Assembly: GCA_934699065.1 (NCBI GenBank) | Contig: CAKUWD010000033.1 | Coordinates: 1-18,973, forward strand | Source of the DNA: an uncultured Treponema sp. | GTDB taxonomy: Bacteria > Spirochaetota > Spirochaetia > Treponematales > Treponemataceae | Length of the DNA stretch: 18,973 nt | Reading direction: 5' to 3' | In this document: positions 1 through 7,157 of the stretch, piece after piece | Position numbering within the stretch: position 1 is the first letter of the stretch | Layout of the letters: each line of letters starts with the position of its first letter | Position numbers and translations under genes: made by a program | Notes under the pieces: model-generated | Told to the model about the DNA's origin: nothing | The model's input: only the letters and a program-made list of their open reading frames with translations | Database searches by the model: none

Positions 1-1
1 C

Positions 2-367
2 CATAACTGTAAGGTGGTGATTACCATTCCCAGTGGAACGAATCTCTCTAATATTGATATCAATGTTAGTGTTGGTGATATAAGACTGAGAGATTTAACT
101 GTAAATGATATTGATATTGATTTAAATGTCGGTGCAATTGATGTTCGTAAAGTTCAGTTTAATAACATCGAATGTGACAACAATGTTGGAGAAATATCAA
201 TTGAACCTGCTGCAGATTTGAGTGAATATAATATGGATCTTTCTACAGATGTAGGGGAGGTTCGTGTGGACGGAGCGTCGTACAGGAGATCTTACAATTG
301 CAGACAGTCTGGCAGTTCAAAGAAAATTAAGGCAGACACCAACGTTGGTGAAATCAATATAAGATAA
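2..367 (+). CDS. C-terminal part of a DUF4097-like beta-rung protein (5' end outside window)
   Basis: The reading frame is open to the left edge with no stop before the GTG codons at 14 and 17, so this is probably the tail of a longer gene rather than a complete 117-residue protein. The visible residues form repeating rungs of roughly 15-25 residues, each ending in a V-G-(D/E/A)-(I/V) turn (SVGDI, NVGAI, NVGEI, DVGEV, NVGEI). Such periodic short beta strands are typical of DUF4097/DUF4098 adhesin-like right-handed beta-helix domains, often found in cell-envelope proteins. The family assignment is by pattern only. Any signal peptide or membrane segment would lie outside the window. The gene ends in TAA and is followed by a terminator-like hairpin, so it closes its own transcript. 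Confidence 0.6.
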   Translation, partial: HNCKVVITIPSGTNLSNIDINVSVGDIRLRDLTVNDIDIDLNVGAIDVRKVQFNNIECDNNVGEISIEPAADLSEYNMDLSTDVGEVRVDGASYRRSYNCRQSGSSKKIKADTNVGEINIR

Positions 368-394
368 AACCTAAAATAAGATTCTGTCATTTCT

Positions 395-446
395 AACCTG
401 TCATTGCGTTGTGCGTAAACAGCCAGCCAGTGACAGGTTTGTTTTT
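395..446 (+). terminator. Rho-independent terminator after the beta-rung gene
   Basis: A perfect 9-bp inverted repeat (AACCTGTCA at 395-403, TGACAGGTT at 431-439) encloses a 27-nt loop and is followed directly by TGTTTTT. It lies 27 nt past the upstream stop codon. The loop is long for a classical terminator, but the perfect stem and the T tract support the call. Confidence 0.6.
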
Positions 447-468
447 ATAAGTGAAATTATCGTATTAT
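439..468 (+). promoter_or_regulatory. Weak candidate promoter for hisC
   Basis: TTGTTT (439-444), an 18-nt spacer and TATTAT (463-468) form a weak sigma-70-like pair. The -35 overlaps the T tract of the preceding terminator. An 11-bp direct repeat, AATTATCGTAT, occurs at 455-465 and again at 471-481, one copy overlapping the -10. The repeat could be an operator, but this is speculative. Confidence 0.25.
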
Positions 469-520
469 ACAATTATCGTATCACATTGAAATTAACCGGA
501 TAAAGGGTTAAAATATAAGT

Positions 521-1681
521 ATGTTAATTTCAAATCGTGTTAGACAACTTAATCCTTATGTCCCTGGCGAGCAGCCTAAGGACCGTGTTTATATAAAGCT
601 TAATGCTAATGAAAATCCGTATCCGCCTAGTCCTGTAGTTCAGAAGGCTGTTATGGACTTTGTACAGAAGAATCCAGAAAAGCTGGGCTTGTATCCGGAT
701 CCGGATTCACTTGAACTCCATGCCGCAATTGCAGATATGCTCAATAAGAGTGGCGGCGTTCTTTGCCGAGCCCGTGTAGAGGATGGTGAAGTTCGCCCTT
801 CAGAACAGGATAAAATTCCATTTACAGTTACTCCTGATATGATTTATACAGGAAACGGAAGTGATGAAGTTCTGTCTTTTGTTTTTTATGCCTTTTTTGA
901 TTCAAGCAAGCGTTTTGTAATGCCGCAGTTTACCTACAGTTTTTATCCGGTTTATGCAGGCTTTTACAATATTCCTATGGATCAGGTTCCGCTTAAGGAA
1001 GACTGGTCGCTTGATGTTGATGAAATGCTTTCACGCGCAGAAAAAAATCAGGGTGGGATTATTTTTGCAAACCCTAATGCACCAACTTCACTTGGCCTTA
1101 CCCGTGACCAGGTTCGCCAGATGATAAAGAAAGCTTCTTCTGATGAAATCTTTATTGTTGATGAAGCTTATGTTGATTTTGGCGGAGAATCTTGTATTCC
1201 TCTTTTAGCTGAGTTTAAAAATCTTGTGATTGTAAGAACTTTTTCTAAGAGCCTTTGCGGTGCCGGCCAGAGACTTGGTTATATTGTTGCAAATCCGGAG
1301 CTTGTGAATATTGTTACAACTGTAAAAAACAGTGTAAATCACTTTCCTCTGGACGCAGTTGCTCAGGTAAGCGGAAAAGCAGCCTGCGGTGATGTTGCCT
1401 ATTATGCAGAAACTTCGCGCAAGGTTGCCCAGGTTCGGGATGATTTTTATAACTTTTTGCAGGATAAAGGGTTTTATGTGTTAAAGAGCCAGACTAACTT
1501 TTTGTTTGCAAAGCACCCGGCAATTGCGGGAGATGAGTTGTATAAAAAGGTTAAAGAGCAGGGCCTTTTGATAAGACACTTTAATACTCCTGGAATTGAA
1601 GATTTTGTAAGAATTACAATCGGAACTCCAGAGCAGATGAGTGAGTTGAAAAAGGCTATCGAGGAGATTTTAAGGGGCTAG
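521..1681 (+). CDS. hisC: Histidinol-phosphate aminotransferase
   Basis: PLP-dependent class I/II aminotransferase of 386 residues. It converts imidazole-acetol phosphate and glutamate to histidinol phosphate and 2-oxoglutarate in histidine biosynthesis. Visible family motifs, in order, are LNANENPYPPSP near the N-terminus, the cofactor-loop motif YTGNGSDEVL, NPNAPTSLGL, DEAYVDF, and the Schiff-base lysine K243 in RTFSKSLCGAGQRLGY, with the substrate-binding arginine in RITIGT near the end. The ATG start gives the usual N-terminus; the ribosome site upstream (AAGGG) is weak. Unlike many HisC proteins it carries about 25 extra residues (about 76-104) between the N-terminal helix and the GNGSDE motif. 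No other his genes are in view. It is followed after 41 nt by a phosphoesterase gene with no terminator between, so the two are probably co-transcribed. Confidence 0.93.
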   Translation: MLISNRVRQLNPYVPGEQPKDRVYIKLNANENPYPPSPVVQKAVMDFVQKNPEKLGLYPDPDSLELHAAIADMLNKSGGVLCRARVEDGEVRPSEQDKIPFTVTPDMIYTGNGSDEVLSFVFYAFFDSSKRFVMPQFTYSFYPVYAGFYNIPMDQVPLKEDWSLDVDEMLSRAEKNQGGIIFANPNAPTSLGLTRDQVRQMIKKASSDEIFIVDEAYVDFGGESCIPLLAEFKNLVIVRTFSKSLCGAGQRLGYIVANPELVNIVTTVKNSVNHFPLDAVAQVSGKAACGDVAYYAETSRKVAQVRDDFYNFLQDKGFYVLKSQTNFLFAKHPAIAGDELYKKVKEQGLLIRHFNTPGIEDFVRITIGTPEQMSELKKAIEEILRG

Positions 1682-1722
1682 GCTATTAGCTTATAGCTAA
1701 GGGCTTGAAAGATGGAGATAAT

Positions 1723-2415
1723 ATGAAACTTTTAGTAATTAGTGATTTGCATGCACACAATGATGTGCTTGATAAAATGGATTCTCTTTTTGAGCAGGCT
1801 GATGCTGTAATTTTTGGCGGTGACTTTGCTGAATGCTTTAAGCCTGAAACCGGAAAAGATGCTCTTGAAAAACTCTGTTCAAAGCATGAAAACATTTTTG
1901 CTGTTCTTGGAAACTGCGATAACGAAGATTTTCTTGAAGAACTTGAGGCTCAGGATATCAGCGTAGAAAAATCACTTGCCTTCCACGACGGACTTGCTTT
2001 TGCTGGCAGTGGCGGCGGAACTTATTTTACCGGCAAGACTGAATTTGAACGCACAGAAGATGAATGTCTTTCTGATTTTGATATCGTAAAGAACAGCGTT
2101 GAACAGACTGGCGATGCTTCTTTGTGGCAGAGTCTTATTCTTATAAGCCACAATCCTCCAGTTGGAGAAAAAATTGATTCTTTTGACGGAGAGCATCATG
2201 CGGGAAGTCAGAAGTTTACAGACTTCATTAAGGAAAATAAACCGCTGGCTGTTGTCTGCGGTCATATTCATGAAGGAACCGGAATTGAAAAATTCGGCGA
2301 TACAGTTGTAATCAATCCGGGAAGCCTTGGCGAGGCAGAAACTTATGCCTGGCTCGAAGTTGAAAAAAACGGCGGAAACTGGAAGGTTGTAAAAACCGAA
2401 ATGTGTAAGCTTTAA
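1723..2415 (+). CDS. YfcE-family metallophosphoesterase
   Basis: Calcineurin-like phosphoesterase of 230 residues, a cytoplasmic binuclear-metal enzyme that probably hydrolyses small phosphodiesters. Metal-ligand motifs appear in the expected order: D8-x-H10 in SDLHAH, GGD, GNCDN, ISHNPP, CGHIHE and the closing NPGSLGE. An in-frame ATG exists 18 nt upstream (1705), but the start at 1723 is preferred because the protein then begins MKLLVISDLH, as family members do, and GGAG lies just upstream. The members of this family closest to YfcE/MJ0936 act on artificial phosphodiesters in vitro; the physiological substrate is generally unknown. The gene sits between hisC and a SUMF1-like gene (19 nt gap), suggesting a short operon without an obvious common pathway. 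Confidence 0.88.
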   Translation: MKLLVISDLHAHNDVLDKMDSLFEQADAVIFGGDFAECFKPETGKDALEKLCSKHENIFAVLGNCDNEDFLEELEAQDISVEKSLAFHDGLAFAGSGGGTYFTGKTEFERTEDECLSDFDIVKNSVEQTGDASLWQSLILISHNPPVGEKIDSFDGEHHAGSQKFTDFIKENKPLAVVCGHIHEGTGIEKFGDTVVINPGSLGEAETYAWLEVEKNGGNWKVVKTEMCKL

Positions 2416-2434
2416 AATCATTAAGGAGGCGATA

Positions 2435-3373
2435 GTGAAGAAAAACTGTAAAAAAGCAATTTTGGTTTTATCCTCATTTTTAATGATGACAGGCGTTTTT
2501 GCTCAATCTGGTTTTTCACACATCAGCCTTGTTACTTTTAGAAATCATCTTGCATTTACAATTGGTGAAGACACTCAGGCTTATACGGCAGAACGTAAGC
2601 TTGAAGCCTTTTCAATTAACAAGTTCGAAACAACTTATACTCTCTGGCATTCGGTTCGCGTGAAGGCTGAAAAAATCGGCTATAATTTTGCGAATCCGGG
2701 ACAGGCTGGCTCTGAAGGAAAAAGGGGCGCGGCTCCTACGGATGAAAATTATTCTCAGCCGGTTACGATGATTAACTGGTATGATGCGGTTGTATGGTGT
2801 AATGCTTTGAGCGAGCTTCGAGGAAGAACTCCCTGCTATACTTACAACGGTGAGGTAATCCGCGATTCTGCCGATACGGCGGCCTGTGATTTGTGTGAGT
2901 GTGACTGGAATTGTAACGGCTTTCGTTTGCCTAGTGAGGCGGAATGGGAGTATGCTGCGAGAAGGACGCGGGAAGGTTTTCAGCGCGGCGACCTTGTAAG
3001 TGGCCAAATTTCTGATGATTCGGAAGAAGGCCTTTTGTATGCCTGGACAAGCGAAAACACAAGCGGCTCACACAATGTTGGAACCGCAGGTCTTCCTTTT
3101 GAACCTGGAGAACAGACATATCCTGCAAGCGGTAATGCAAATGCAGCCGGTCTTTACGATATGAGCGGAAACATGATTGAGTTCTGCTGGGACTGGTTTG
3201 AAGACTATACTTCTGAAAATCCATACGGACCAAAGGTTGGCTTTGAACGTGTAAGCCGCGGCGGCAGCTGGAGTGAGTATACCATGTTCCTCTACGCCGG
3301 TGACAGATATCATTATGACCCGAACGAGTGCTACAATTACATGGGCTTCCGTATCTGTTGCAGCGCAAGATAA
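2435..3373 (+). CDS. Secreted SUMF1/FGE-like protein, probably not catalytic
   Basis: A 312-residue protein starting at GTG with a strong AAGGAGG (2423-2429) 5 nt upstream. The N-terminus is a clear signal peptide (basic KKNCKK, hydrophobic core, cleavage after GVFA). The mature part is a formylglycine-generating-enzyme-type domain, with the family motifs F-x-T-T-Y-x-L-W, PVTMINWYDAVVWCNALSE, GFRLPSEAEWEYAARR, GLYDMSGNMIEFCWDW, RVSRGGSWSE and GFRIC. True FGEs carry active cysteines just after the GGS(W/Y) motif; here the segment reads GGSWSEYTMFLYAGDR with no cysteine, so sulfatase-maturating activity is unlikely. A CxxCxCxxxC cluster at C151-C160 lies just before the RLPSEAEWE motif. Many spirochete and Bacteroidota proteins of this kind are envelope proteins of unknown role, possibly carbohydrate- or protein-binding. 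Confidence 0.85.
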   Translation: MKKNCKKAILVLSSFLMMTGVFAQSGFSHISLVTFRNHLAFTIGEDTQAYTAERKLEAFSINKFETTYTLWHSVRVKAEKIGYNFANPGQAGSEGKRGAAPTDENYSQPVTMINWYDAVVWCNALSELRGRTPCYTYNGEVIRDSADTAACDLCECDWNCNGFRLPSEAEWEYAARRTREGFQRGDLVSGQISDDSEEGLLYAWTSENTSGSHNVGTAGLPFEPGEQTYPASGNANAAGLYDMSGNMIEFCWDWFEDYTSENPYGPKVGFERVSRGGSWSEYTMFLYAGDRYHYDPNECYNYMGFRICCSAR

Positions 3374-3396
3374 AAACTAAAAAATCACTGAAATTA

Positions 3397-3553
3397 CAAA
3401 ATAAAGAACTCAGACTGTGGGACGCAGGCAAGAAATGATAAGGGGGAACCATCAGCGGCCACGCGAGCGAAGCAAGCGTGGGGTAGCGAAAGATGGGGGA
3501 TACCTTGTCATTTTTGCCGTCGCTGGGACCCGCAGTCTGAGTTTTTTATTTTG
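3397..3553. terminator. Long foldback between convergent genes, probable bidirectional terminator
   Basis: The outer arms 3397-3421 and 3529-3553 pair over 25 positions with only two wobbles, and the right arm ends in TTTTTTATTTT while the left arm reads as a T-rich tail on the opposite strand. Pairing continues inward: GGCAAGAAATGATAAGG (about 3427-3443) with CCTTGTCATTTTTGCC (about 3503-3518), CCATC with GATGG, and finally CCACGC (3459-3464) with GCGTGG (3476-3481) around an 11-nt loop. It starts 24 nt after the SUMF1-like stop and ends 15 nt from the corA stop, so it probably terminates both. It is far larger than needed for termination, and its core is GC-rich; a foldback repeat or structured RNA is an alternative. 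Confidence 0.6.
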
Positions 3554-3568
3554 TGAGAACAAAATGAT

Positions 3569-4618
3569 TTATTTTAGTTTTTTCTCTTGCTTCTGCAACT
3601 TCTTTGTTTCAGCTTTTACACGTCGGCGTTGTGAACGGTTCAGTTTTTTTGCCTGGCGGATTGCGCCTACAGTTTCGCGGTTGAAGTTCAGCATCCAGCT
3701 GCAGAGGAATACCGCAACAAGGCAGATTACGGTTGCAATTATTACAGGAATGTAGCCTGGCAGGTCGTCGAACGGCAGCTTAAAGTTCATTCCAAAGAAG
3801 CTTGTTACAAAGGTTGGTGCCATCATTACAAGATTGATGATTGCAAGCTTTTTCATTACGACGTTCAGGTTATTTGAGATTACCGAAGAGTAGGCATCCA
3901 TTACACCAAAGAGAATGTTAGAATAGGTGTCGGCCATTTCGATTGCCTGGCGGTTATCGATTGTAACGCCTTCTACAAAATCAAGGTCATCTTCATCAAA
4001 CTTAATTAAGCGTGTACTTTTCATTTTCATCAAAAGAAGCGAATTACTCTTGAGGGATGTTGTAAAGTATACAAGAGATTTTTCCAGTCCCAGCATGAGG
4101 ATGATTTCTTTGTTTTCGATTTCAAGTCTCATTTCGTTCTGAATGCTTGTAGAACGTCGGTTTATTTCCTTAAGGTAACGAAGGAAGTTTAAGTTTGCAC
4201 GGTTTATAATGTGTACGATAAATGATGGAAAGTCGTTGAGGCGTACATTGCGTACACGGTTGGAGCCGAAGTCTTTGAGTACTTCGCAGTCTGTCCAGCA
4301 GATTGTGATGATTGTTTTTCCTTTTATGATGATGCCGACAGGCCCTGTGAAGTATGGCGTTTCAGCTGCTGGGTCGTAGAATGGAACTCTGACAATTGTA
4401 AGAATGTATCCTGAGTCACCGTCTTCAATTCGTGAAAGCTCATCAGGGTCGAGAATATCGAGGACATGATCCTGCTCAATCTGATATTCTTCCTGAAGGA
4501 AATTTGTTTCGTCTCGTGTTACATTGCGTGCGTCAACCCAAAGAGGAAGTTTTGTATTTATCTCGTCTTTTTTGGTCTTTGTAAACTGGCCGTCAATCTG
4601 CTGCCAATATGTAATCAT
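3569..4618 (-). CDS. corA: CorA-family magnesium/divalent cation channel
   Basis: A 349-residue inner-membrane channel subunit of the 2-TM-GxN superfamily, which forms pentamers importing Mg2+ (sometimes Co2+ or Ni2+). The signature G276-M277-N278 is seen in FFGMNFKLPF at the end of the first membrane helix, followed by the second helix (VIIATVICLVAVFLCSWML) and a basic C-terminal tail. The N-terminal two thirds is the cytosolic funnel with its long helix. The start ATG at 4618 has GAGAGG (4625-4630, minus strand) 6 nt upstream. The gene is convergent with the SUMF1-like gene. The leader upstream contains a short ORF and alternative hairpins, described separately, and a promoter at 4783-4811, so expression may be controlled post-transcriptionally. 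Confidence 0.92.
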   Translation of the reverse strand: MITYWQQIDGQFTKTKKDEINTKLPLWVDARNVTRDETNFLQEEYQIEQDHVLDILDPDELSRIEDGDSGYILTIVRVPFYDPAAETPYFTGPVGIIIKGKTIITICWTDCEVLKDFGSNRVRNVRLNDFPSFIVHIINRANLNFLRYLKEINRRSTSIQNEMRLEIENKEIILMLGLEKSLVYFTTSLKSNSLLLMKMKSTRLIKFDEDDLDFVEGVTIDNRQAIEMADTYSNILFGVMDAYSSVISNNLNVVMKKLAIINLVMMAPTFVTSFFGMNFKLPFDDLPGYIPVIIATVICLVAVFLCSWMLNFNRETVGAIRQAKKLNRSQRRRVKAETKKLQKQEKKLK

Positions 4619-4624
4619 GATTAA

Positions 4625-4750
4625 CCTCTCATACTTTTGAGGCCTCTATGACTGTTGTACGATTTTTAGTAGTGCTGAGTCAGGAGGTCTTTTTGATTTT
4701 TTTTTGAACGTATGGGATAACTCGAACCACTGTCCATATCTGCCTCCTGA
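4625..4750 (-). promoter_or_regulatory. corA mRNA leader with mutually exclusive pairings (candidate attenuator)
   Basis: Reading the minus strand 5' to 3', segment 1 is TCAGGAGG (4750-4743), segment 2 is AGACCTCCTGACT (4690-4678), segment 3 is AGTCATAGAGGCCTC (4653-4639) and segment 4 is the corA ribosome site GAGAGGTT (4630-4623). Segment 1 pairs perfectly over 8 bp with segment 2. Segment 2 can instead pair with segment 3 (two helices of about 5 and 6 pairs, with a bulge and one mismatch). Segment 3's CCTC can pair with GAGG of segment 4. This is the 1:2/3:4 versus 2:3 layout of translational attenuators. The 3:4 helix is weak (4 Watson-Crick pairs plus wobbles), so the mechanism is a hypothesis. 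Confidence 0.35.
4666..4737 (-). CDS. Putative 23-residue leader peptide upstream of corA
   Basis: On the minus strand an ATG (4735-4737) is preceded by TCAGGAGG with AGGAGG at 4743-4748 and an ideal 5-nt spacing. The frame runs 23 codons to TAA (4666-4668) and encodes a polar peptide starting MDSGSSYPIRS and ending QKDLLTQHY. The stop is 47 nt upstream of the corA start. A fitting promoter lies just upstream (4783-4811). Its Shine-Dalgarno sequence can pair with codons near its own end (4680-4687). No homologue is known to me, and a 23-codon frame can occur by chance; the perfect ribosome site, the promoter and the position make it credible. Regulatory leader ORFs are known for corA and mgtA in Salmonella. 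Confidence 0.5.
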   Translation of the reverse strand: MDSGSSYPIRSKKNQKDLLTQHY

Positions 4751-4782
4751 ATTAAGAAATTAAGAATCAAACTGATGTCTCA

Positions 4783-4811
4783 ATTTTAATGAATTTGAGT
4801 GAAGTGTTCAA
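4783..4811 (-). promoter_or_regulatory. Candidate sigma-70 promoter for the leader ORF and corA
   Basis: On the minus strand TTGAAC (4811-4806) and TAAAAT (4788-4783) are separated by exactly 17 nt. Both boxes match consensus at four or more positions. Transcription would begin near 4776, giving a leader of about 158 nt before corA that includes the short ORF and the alternative hairpins. Confidence 0.5.
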
Positions 4812-4831
4812 GTTTTTAAATCTTAAAAATA

Positions 4832-4967
4832 CTGGCCTTCGGTGGGGGCGTTGCGGGGTGTCCCCGCAGAGGGGGTAGCGGACAAGACCGGAAGGAGTGG
4901 TGATTGAGCCTGCCGAAAGCACCGCGACTGAGGACTTGGGAGCGCAGGGGGAGACTTCCCCCTCCAT
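4832..4967. repeat. GC-rich structured intergenic block, possible dispersed repeat
   Basis: A block of about 135 nt that is strikingly G/C-rich lies inside AT-rich intergenic DNA between corA and gspD. It contains at least three hairpins on the plus strand: CCTTCGGT (4836-4843) with ACCGGAAGG (4887-4895, one bulge) enclosing GCGGGG/CCCCGC (4853-4858 with 4862-4867, loop TGT), and GGGGGA/TCCCCC (4947-4952 with 4957-4962, loop GACT). The 9-mer GGGGTAGCG occurs here (4872-4880) and also in the foldback at 3480-3488, suggesting related elements. No convincing gene is present. Whether it is repeated in the genome cannot be judged from one window. Confidence 0.4.
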
Positions 4968-5072
4968 TTGTTTAAGGAAAAAACAGAATTTTTCAACTTT
5001 TTTGATTTTTTTTTATGAATTTTTGTCCAAAAACGAAAACGGTGGCAATTATATAGGCGGAGGTTAAAAAAC

Positions 5073-7157
5073 TTGAGACGGACGTTTGCTTGGTTTTTGG
5101 AAAAGATGAAAAGGGGTCTGATGGTCGTGGTTGTGGGCTTAGTTCTTTGTCATTTTGCGGTTGCGCAGGGGGCGGTTTTCAGCTGGGATTTTGAGGATTG
5201 TGAGATTAAAGACATCTTGTTTGCGGTGTCGGTTGACACTGGGATTTCGATTGTGCCTGATGACACTGTCAGTGGTAAGGGTGATTTGAAATTTGCAGGC
5301 GGGGACTTTGATTTGGCTTTTGAGGCTTTTTTGAGGACGAACAGACTGTTTGTGAGACGGGATAGCGGTGTTTGGACTGTAAGCAGGATTTGTGTGGTGG
5401 TAGAAGACGGTGCTTATTCTGTTGAAGCGTACGATTTACTTCCGGTGCAGATTGTTGAAAAACTGTCGAAGGTAATGAATCGTGTTGTGACGTTTGAGAC
5501 GCTGCCGTCGCAGAGGATTTCGGTTTGCTTTAAGGGACTTTCTGAAGCGGTGTTGATGGATTGTCTTGCGAAACGTTTTGGTGTTTATGTCGTTGAGGAA
5601 GATGAGTTCGGATATCATTTTGTGAAAAATAATCTGGTGCAGCGGGGCGGTGTTGGTGCCGGTCAGCGTGCTGATGGTTTTTCGGGGATGATGAAAGTTG
5701 AAGTGCTTGAGACTGGTGAGTTTTTTGTGGATGTAGAGGATTGCAGGTTTTTGGTGGTATTAGATGAATTGTTTAGTCATAGAATTCCTTCAAATGATTT
5801 GAGTACTCCTTCAGAAAAGAGTTTTTGTCTGCTGGCTGATGCGGATTGTAAGATTCAGAGGTCTGTTTTTGTCGGATCGGATTTTAAAGATGCTTTGTTT
5901 GTTCTTTGCGCTCAGTGCGGTTTTGATTTTGTTCTGGAAAATGGCATTTACTACATCTTTGCAAATGCAGATGCACGGGCTCAGCTTGTAAGTGGAAAAA
6001 GAAGCTGGCGGAAATTCACTTTGCGTTTTACTAAGTCTCAGGATTTTTTAACCTTTGTTTTTAAGAGAGCGGGTAAGCTGGAAACTATTCAGCTTGCCGA
6101 TGAATATACTTTTTTGTGTTATGCAAGTGAGCGTGAGGCTTCTGTTATTGAGACTCTGATTGAAGAGGCGGATATTGAGCTTTCAACTTACGTTGTAAAT
6201 CTTAAATACCTGAAGCCGGCGGAGTTTCTGGAGCATTTGCCGCCGGGAGTGGAGCGGAGTTCGCTTTTTGTGGCGGATGATTCTGCCCGGATTTATTTTA
6301 AGGGAACAGAAGAAGCATATAAAGCTTTGTGTTCTCAACTTGAACTTTGTGACAGGCCTGTTGTCCGTCTTAGCTATGATCTTCTGATTCTGCAATATGA
6401 CGAAACTTTACAGAATGACTGGGCTTCTTCCTTCGGGGCAAAGACTCTGAATGCCGGAGATAGACATGGTGCTTCTGCTGTGCTTGGTTCTGTGATGGGG
6501 CTGAATCTGAATGTGGTTACCTCTTTTGGTTTAACTTTTGCTGCGGAATTACAGGCTTCGATTGAAGAAAACAAAACCCGTGTTTATGCAGATACTACGC
6601 TGCATGGTGTTTCTGGCCGGGAGATTCATTTTCAAAATACTAATACTTACCGTTACCGCGATAACAATGTGGATCCGGAAACTGGAAAGCCCCTTTATTC
6701 GGGAGTAACAAGGGAGATTGCTTCTGGTATTAAGCTTGATGTTCTTGGCTGGGTGAGCGGGGATGGAATGATTACCAGTAAAGTTACGGCTTCGGTTTCG
6801 CGCCAGGGAAATGATACTTCCGGAGCTACGGGGAATCCTCCGCCGACTTCGGAAAAGCTTGTAACTACAGAGGTATGTGGGAAGAGTGGTGTGCCTGTTG
6901 TTTTGAGCGGCCTTGTTCAGACTGCAGAAAGCCAACAGCAGAAACGAAGCCCACTAATTTCGAAGATTCCATTGCTGGGGAATCTTTTTAAGAACAAAAA
7001 TAAAACCCGTGAAAATATGCAGATGGTTATTTATCTTGTGCCGCATCTGGAAGGAGAGTCTTATGATATGGTTCAAGAGAATACGGATCACAGCTGGGCA
7101 TATGAGTCTCTGGAAAAACTTATTGCAAGGTATTCTGAAAAAGAGGGGGCTTTGTAA
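5073..7157 (+). CDS. gspD: Type II secretion system secretin GspD
   Basis: A 694-residue outer-membrane secretin, the exit pore of the T2SS. The chosen TTG start has GGAGG (5059-5063) 9 nt upstream; an internal ATG at 5106 has a poorer site but would give a more classical signal peptide. In either case a hydrophobic core (about 17-31) ends in AVA-Q. Two STN/N0-like modules follow (about 38-105 and 115-180), then N-domain repeats, then the secretin beta-barrel domain from about residue 430. The family signature is seen near the C-terminus: SGVPVVLSGLVQT (about 605-617), IPLLGNLF and the closing MQMVIYLVPHL. It opens a gene train with gspE, gspF and gspG; its TAA overlaps the gspE ATG (TAATG). 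I see no convincing promoter in the T-rich tract just upstream. Confidence 0.93.
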   Translation: MRRTFAWFLEKMKRGLMVVVVGLVLCHFAVAQGAVFSWDFEDCEIKDILFAVSVDTGISIVPDDTVSGKGDLKFAGGDFDLAFEAFLRTNRLFVRRDSGVWTVSRICVVVEDGAYSVEAYDLLPVQIVEKLSKVMNRVVTFETLPSQRISVCFKGLSEAVLMDCLAKRFGVYVVEEDEFGYHFVKNNLVQRGGVGAGQRADGFSGMMKVEVLETGEFFVDVEDCRFLVVLDELFSHRIPSNDLSTPSEKSFCLLADADCKIQRSVFVGSDFKDALFVLCAQCGFDFVLENGIYYIFANADARAQLVSGKRSWRKFTLRFTKSQDFLTFVFKRAGKLETIQLADEYTFLCYASEREASVIETLIEEADIELSTYVVNLKYLKPAEFLEHLPPGVERSSLFVADDSARIYFKGTEEAYKALCSQLELCDRPVVRLSYDLLILQYDETLQNDWASSFGAKTLNAGDRHGASAVLGSVMGLNLNVVTSFGLTFAAELQASIEENKTRVYADTTLHGVSGREIHFQNTNTYRYRDNNVDPETGKPLYSGVTREIASGIKLDVLGWVSGDGMITSKVTASVSRQGNDTSGATGNPPPTSEKLVTTEVCGKSGVPVVLSGLVQTAESQQQKRSPLISKIPLLGNLFKNKNKTRENMQMVIYLVPHLEGESYDMVQENTDHSWAYESLEKLIARYSEKEGAL

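Noticed and set aside
1686..1700. Inverted repeat TTAGC/GCTAA between hisC and the phosphoesterase gene
   Set aside because: The stem is only 5 bp and AT-rich with no T tract, so it is not a convincing terminator.
4711..4735. tRNA T-loop-like sequence on the minus strand (GGTTCGAGT)
   Set aside because: The flanking bases do not form a T-stem and there is no acceptor, D or anticodon arm; it is explained by the short leader ORF.
4616..4776. M-box (Mg2+) riboswitch upstream of corA
   Set aside because: I could not find the conserved M-box core segments; the leader ORF with alternative stems explains the region better.
4767..4967. 66-residue open frame on the minus strand through the GC-rich block
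   Set aside because: It has no good ribosome site, follows the hairpin repeats, is Pro/Arg-rich as expected for translated GC-rich repeat DNA, and crosses the corA promoter.
5002..5055. Possible promoter for the T2SS operon (TTGTCC with TATATA, or TTTCAA with TATGAA)
   Set aside because: The spacing or box matches are poor, and the TATATA lies almost on the ribosome site; no reliable promoter can be assigned.
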